A stretch of DNA of 64,000 bases from NCBI RefSeq assembly GCF_007744255.1, contig NZ_CP036267.1:992001-1056000 (forward strand). Direction: 5' to 3'. Below, one piece after another: positions 63,350 to 64,000 of the stretch. The DNA comes from Thalassoglobus polymorphus. Lineage in GTDB: Bacteria; Planctomycetota; Planctomycetia; Planctomycetales; Planctomycetaceae. The number at the start of each line of letters is the position of its first letter. Position 1 is the first letter of the stretch. Both the position numbers and the translations under genes were made by a program. Under the pieces are notes generated by a model. That model was not told the DNA's origin. It saw only the letters and a list, made by a program, of their open reading frames with translations, and ran no database searches.

Positions 63350-64000
63350 ATGCTCAGAAGGATGATGAGATTTTCTCAGTCGGATTTCACTCACATGGCC
63401 AAGCGATTTCGATTTTTGATGACAACCTGCATGATGCTGGGGTTCATTCTTGTTTCGCGCCCGGTTCTTGCTGCCGAGGGTGCGATTTTTGAAAATGGGC
63501 AAGTCAATCCACAAGCTCTTTTGCAAGCCGGAGGAGCTATTGGATACGTCATCATCGCTCTGAGCGTCGCGATGGTCGCACTTGTGATGGAACATTTGCT
63601 GAGCATTCGTAAAGGCTCTTTGATGCCGCGCGGGCTCGCAGAACAATTACATCAAATGATTTCAGCGGGGCAGTTTCAACAGGCTGACCAATTGTGCCGT
63701 CAACGCCCGACCTTTTTGTCCTACGTGGTGATGTCTGGATTACAGGAATCGAACTTCGGGTACAACGCGGTCGAGAAATCAATGGAAGATGCCTGTGTCG
63801 AGCAGGCAGCACGTCTCTCACGGAAAATCGAATACCTCTCAGTCATCGGGTCACTGGCTCCGATGCTCGGGTTGATGGGAACAGTCTGGGGAATGATTCA
63901 GGCGTTTGCAGAGTTCACTGAAAAAGCGAATCCGATGCCAGCCGACTTTGCACCCGCCATCTCCGAGGCACTGGTCACAACACTCTTCGGTCTTTGCGTT
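63350..64000 (+). CDS. MotA/TolQ/ExbB proton channel family protein (3' end outside window)
   Basis: Open to the window edge; at least 217 residues. Possible starts are ATG at 63350, 63362 and 63395; the last gives a clean signal peptide, MAKRFRFLMTTCMMLGFILVSRPVLAAEG. The first channel helix is GGAIGYVIIALSVAMVALVMEHL. The hallmark is YLSVIGSLAPMLGLMGTVWGMIQAF followed by EALVTTLFGLCV. These proteins form the pentameric proton channel that powers TonB or Tol systems. An ExbD-type partner would be expected just beyond the window. Confidence 0.9.
   Translation, partial: MLRRMMRFSQSDFTHMAKRFRFLMTTCMMLGFILVSRPVLAAEGAIFENGQVNPQALLQAGGAIGYVIIALSVAMVALVMEHLLSIRKGSLMPRGLAEQLHQMISAGQFQQADQLCRQRPTFLSYVVMSGLQESNFGYNAVEKSMEDACVEQAARLSRKIEYLSVIGSLAPMLGLMGTVWGMIQAFAEFTEKANPMPADFAPAISEALVTTLFGLCV

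Overview
The window reads as chromosomal DNA of a planctomycete, probably order Planctomycetales. The signs are a DUF1559 pseudopilin-like protein, a Ser/Thr kinase with a beta-helix ectodomain, a secreted sulfatase, a WD40/LRR secreted protein, a pyrophosphate-type phosphofructokinase, few strong Shine-Dalgarno sites and roughly 50% GC. The genus cannot be fixed from the sequence alone. I see no rRNA, tRNA, CRISPR array, prophage or IS element. Most genes are housekeeping genes in short operons separated by long spacers.

Layout. 1-4.8 kb: a tightly overlapping type II secretion/type IV pilus-like operon (two GspF-type proteins, three pseudopilin-like proteins, one DUF1559 protein), then a large membrane protein of unknown function. 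6.9-11.6 kb (minus): pyrC, ispG and a PPi-type phosphofructokinase. 11.8-14.5 kb (minus): kinase with beta-helix. 15.5-19.6 kb (plus): ilvB, an aromatic leader peptide with attenuator, DAHP synthase and hpt. 19.7-24.6 kb (minus): a three-gene overlapping operon (mutarotase-like, DUF3999, DUF2339). 24.9-30.6 kb (minus): a tandem repeat array, then CorC-like hemolysin, ybeY, 7TM-HD phosphohydrolase and phoH. 31.3-35.4 kb (minus): a 1382-residue beta-barrel/beta-helix surface protein. 35.8-40.3 kb (minus): two small thiol-redox proteins, thrS and a cold-shock protein. 40.8-49.1 kb: M28 peptidase, small lipoprotein, nfo, an RND/MMPL exporter, a CPBP protease, a 52-residue basic protein and a RidA protein. 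49.4-57.3 kb: an FHA-EAL fusion, a methyltransferase, DUF456, a coiled-coil secreted protein, xerD and a WD40/LRR protein. 57.4-64 kb: sulfatase, LptF/LptG permease, VWA protein, lspA, a TPR protein and an ExbB/TolQ protein cut by the window edge.

The two strongest observations are outside the main genes. First, the DAHP synthase gene is preceded by a promoter-like sequence, a 39-codon leader ORF containing the run FFYSFWFSY, mutually exclusive hairpins and an intrinsic terminator. This is the full layout of a ribosome-mediated aromatic amino acid attenuator. Second, a dispersed element of about 105 bp recurs in many intergenic spaces. At two convergent gene pairs it fits from stop codon to stop codon, and at several genes the stop codon itself lies in the element's TAGAGCA-like terminus. 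Four tandem copies lie behind the CorC-like gene.
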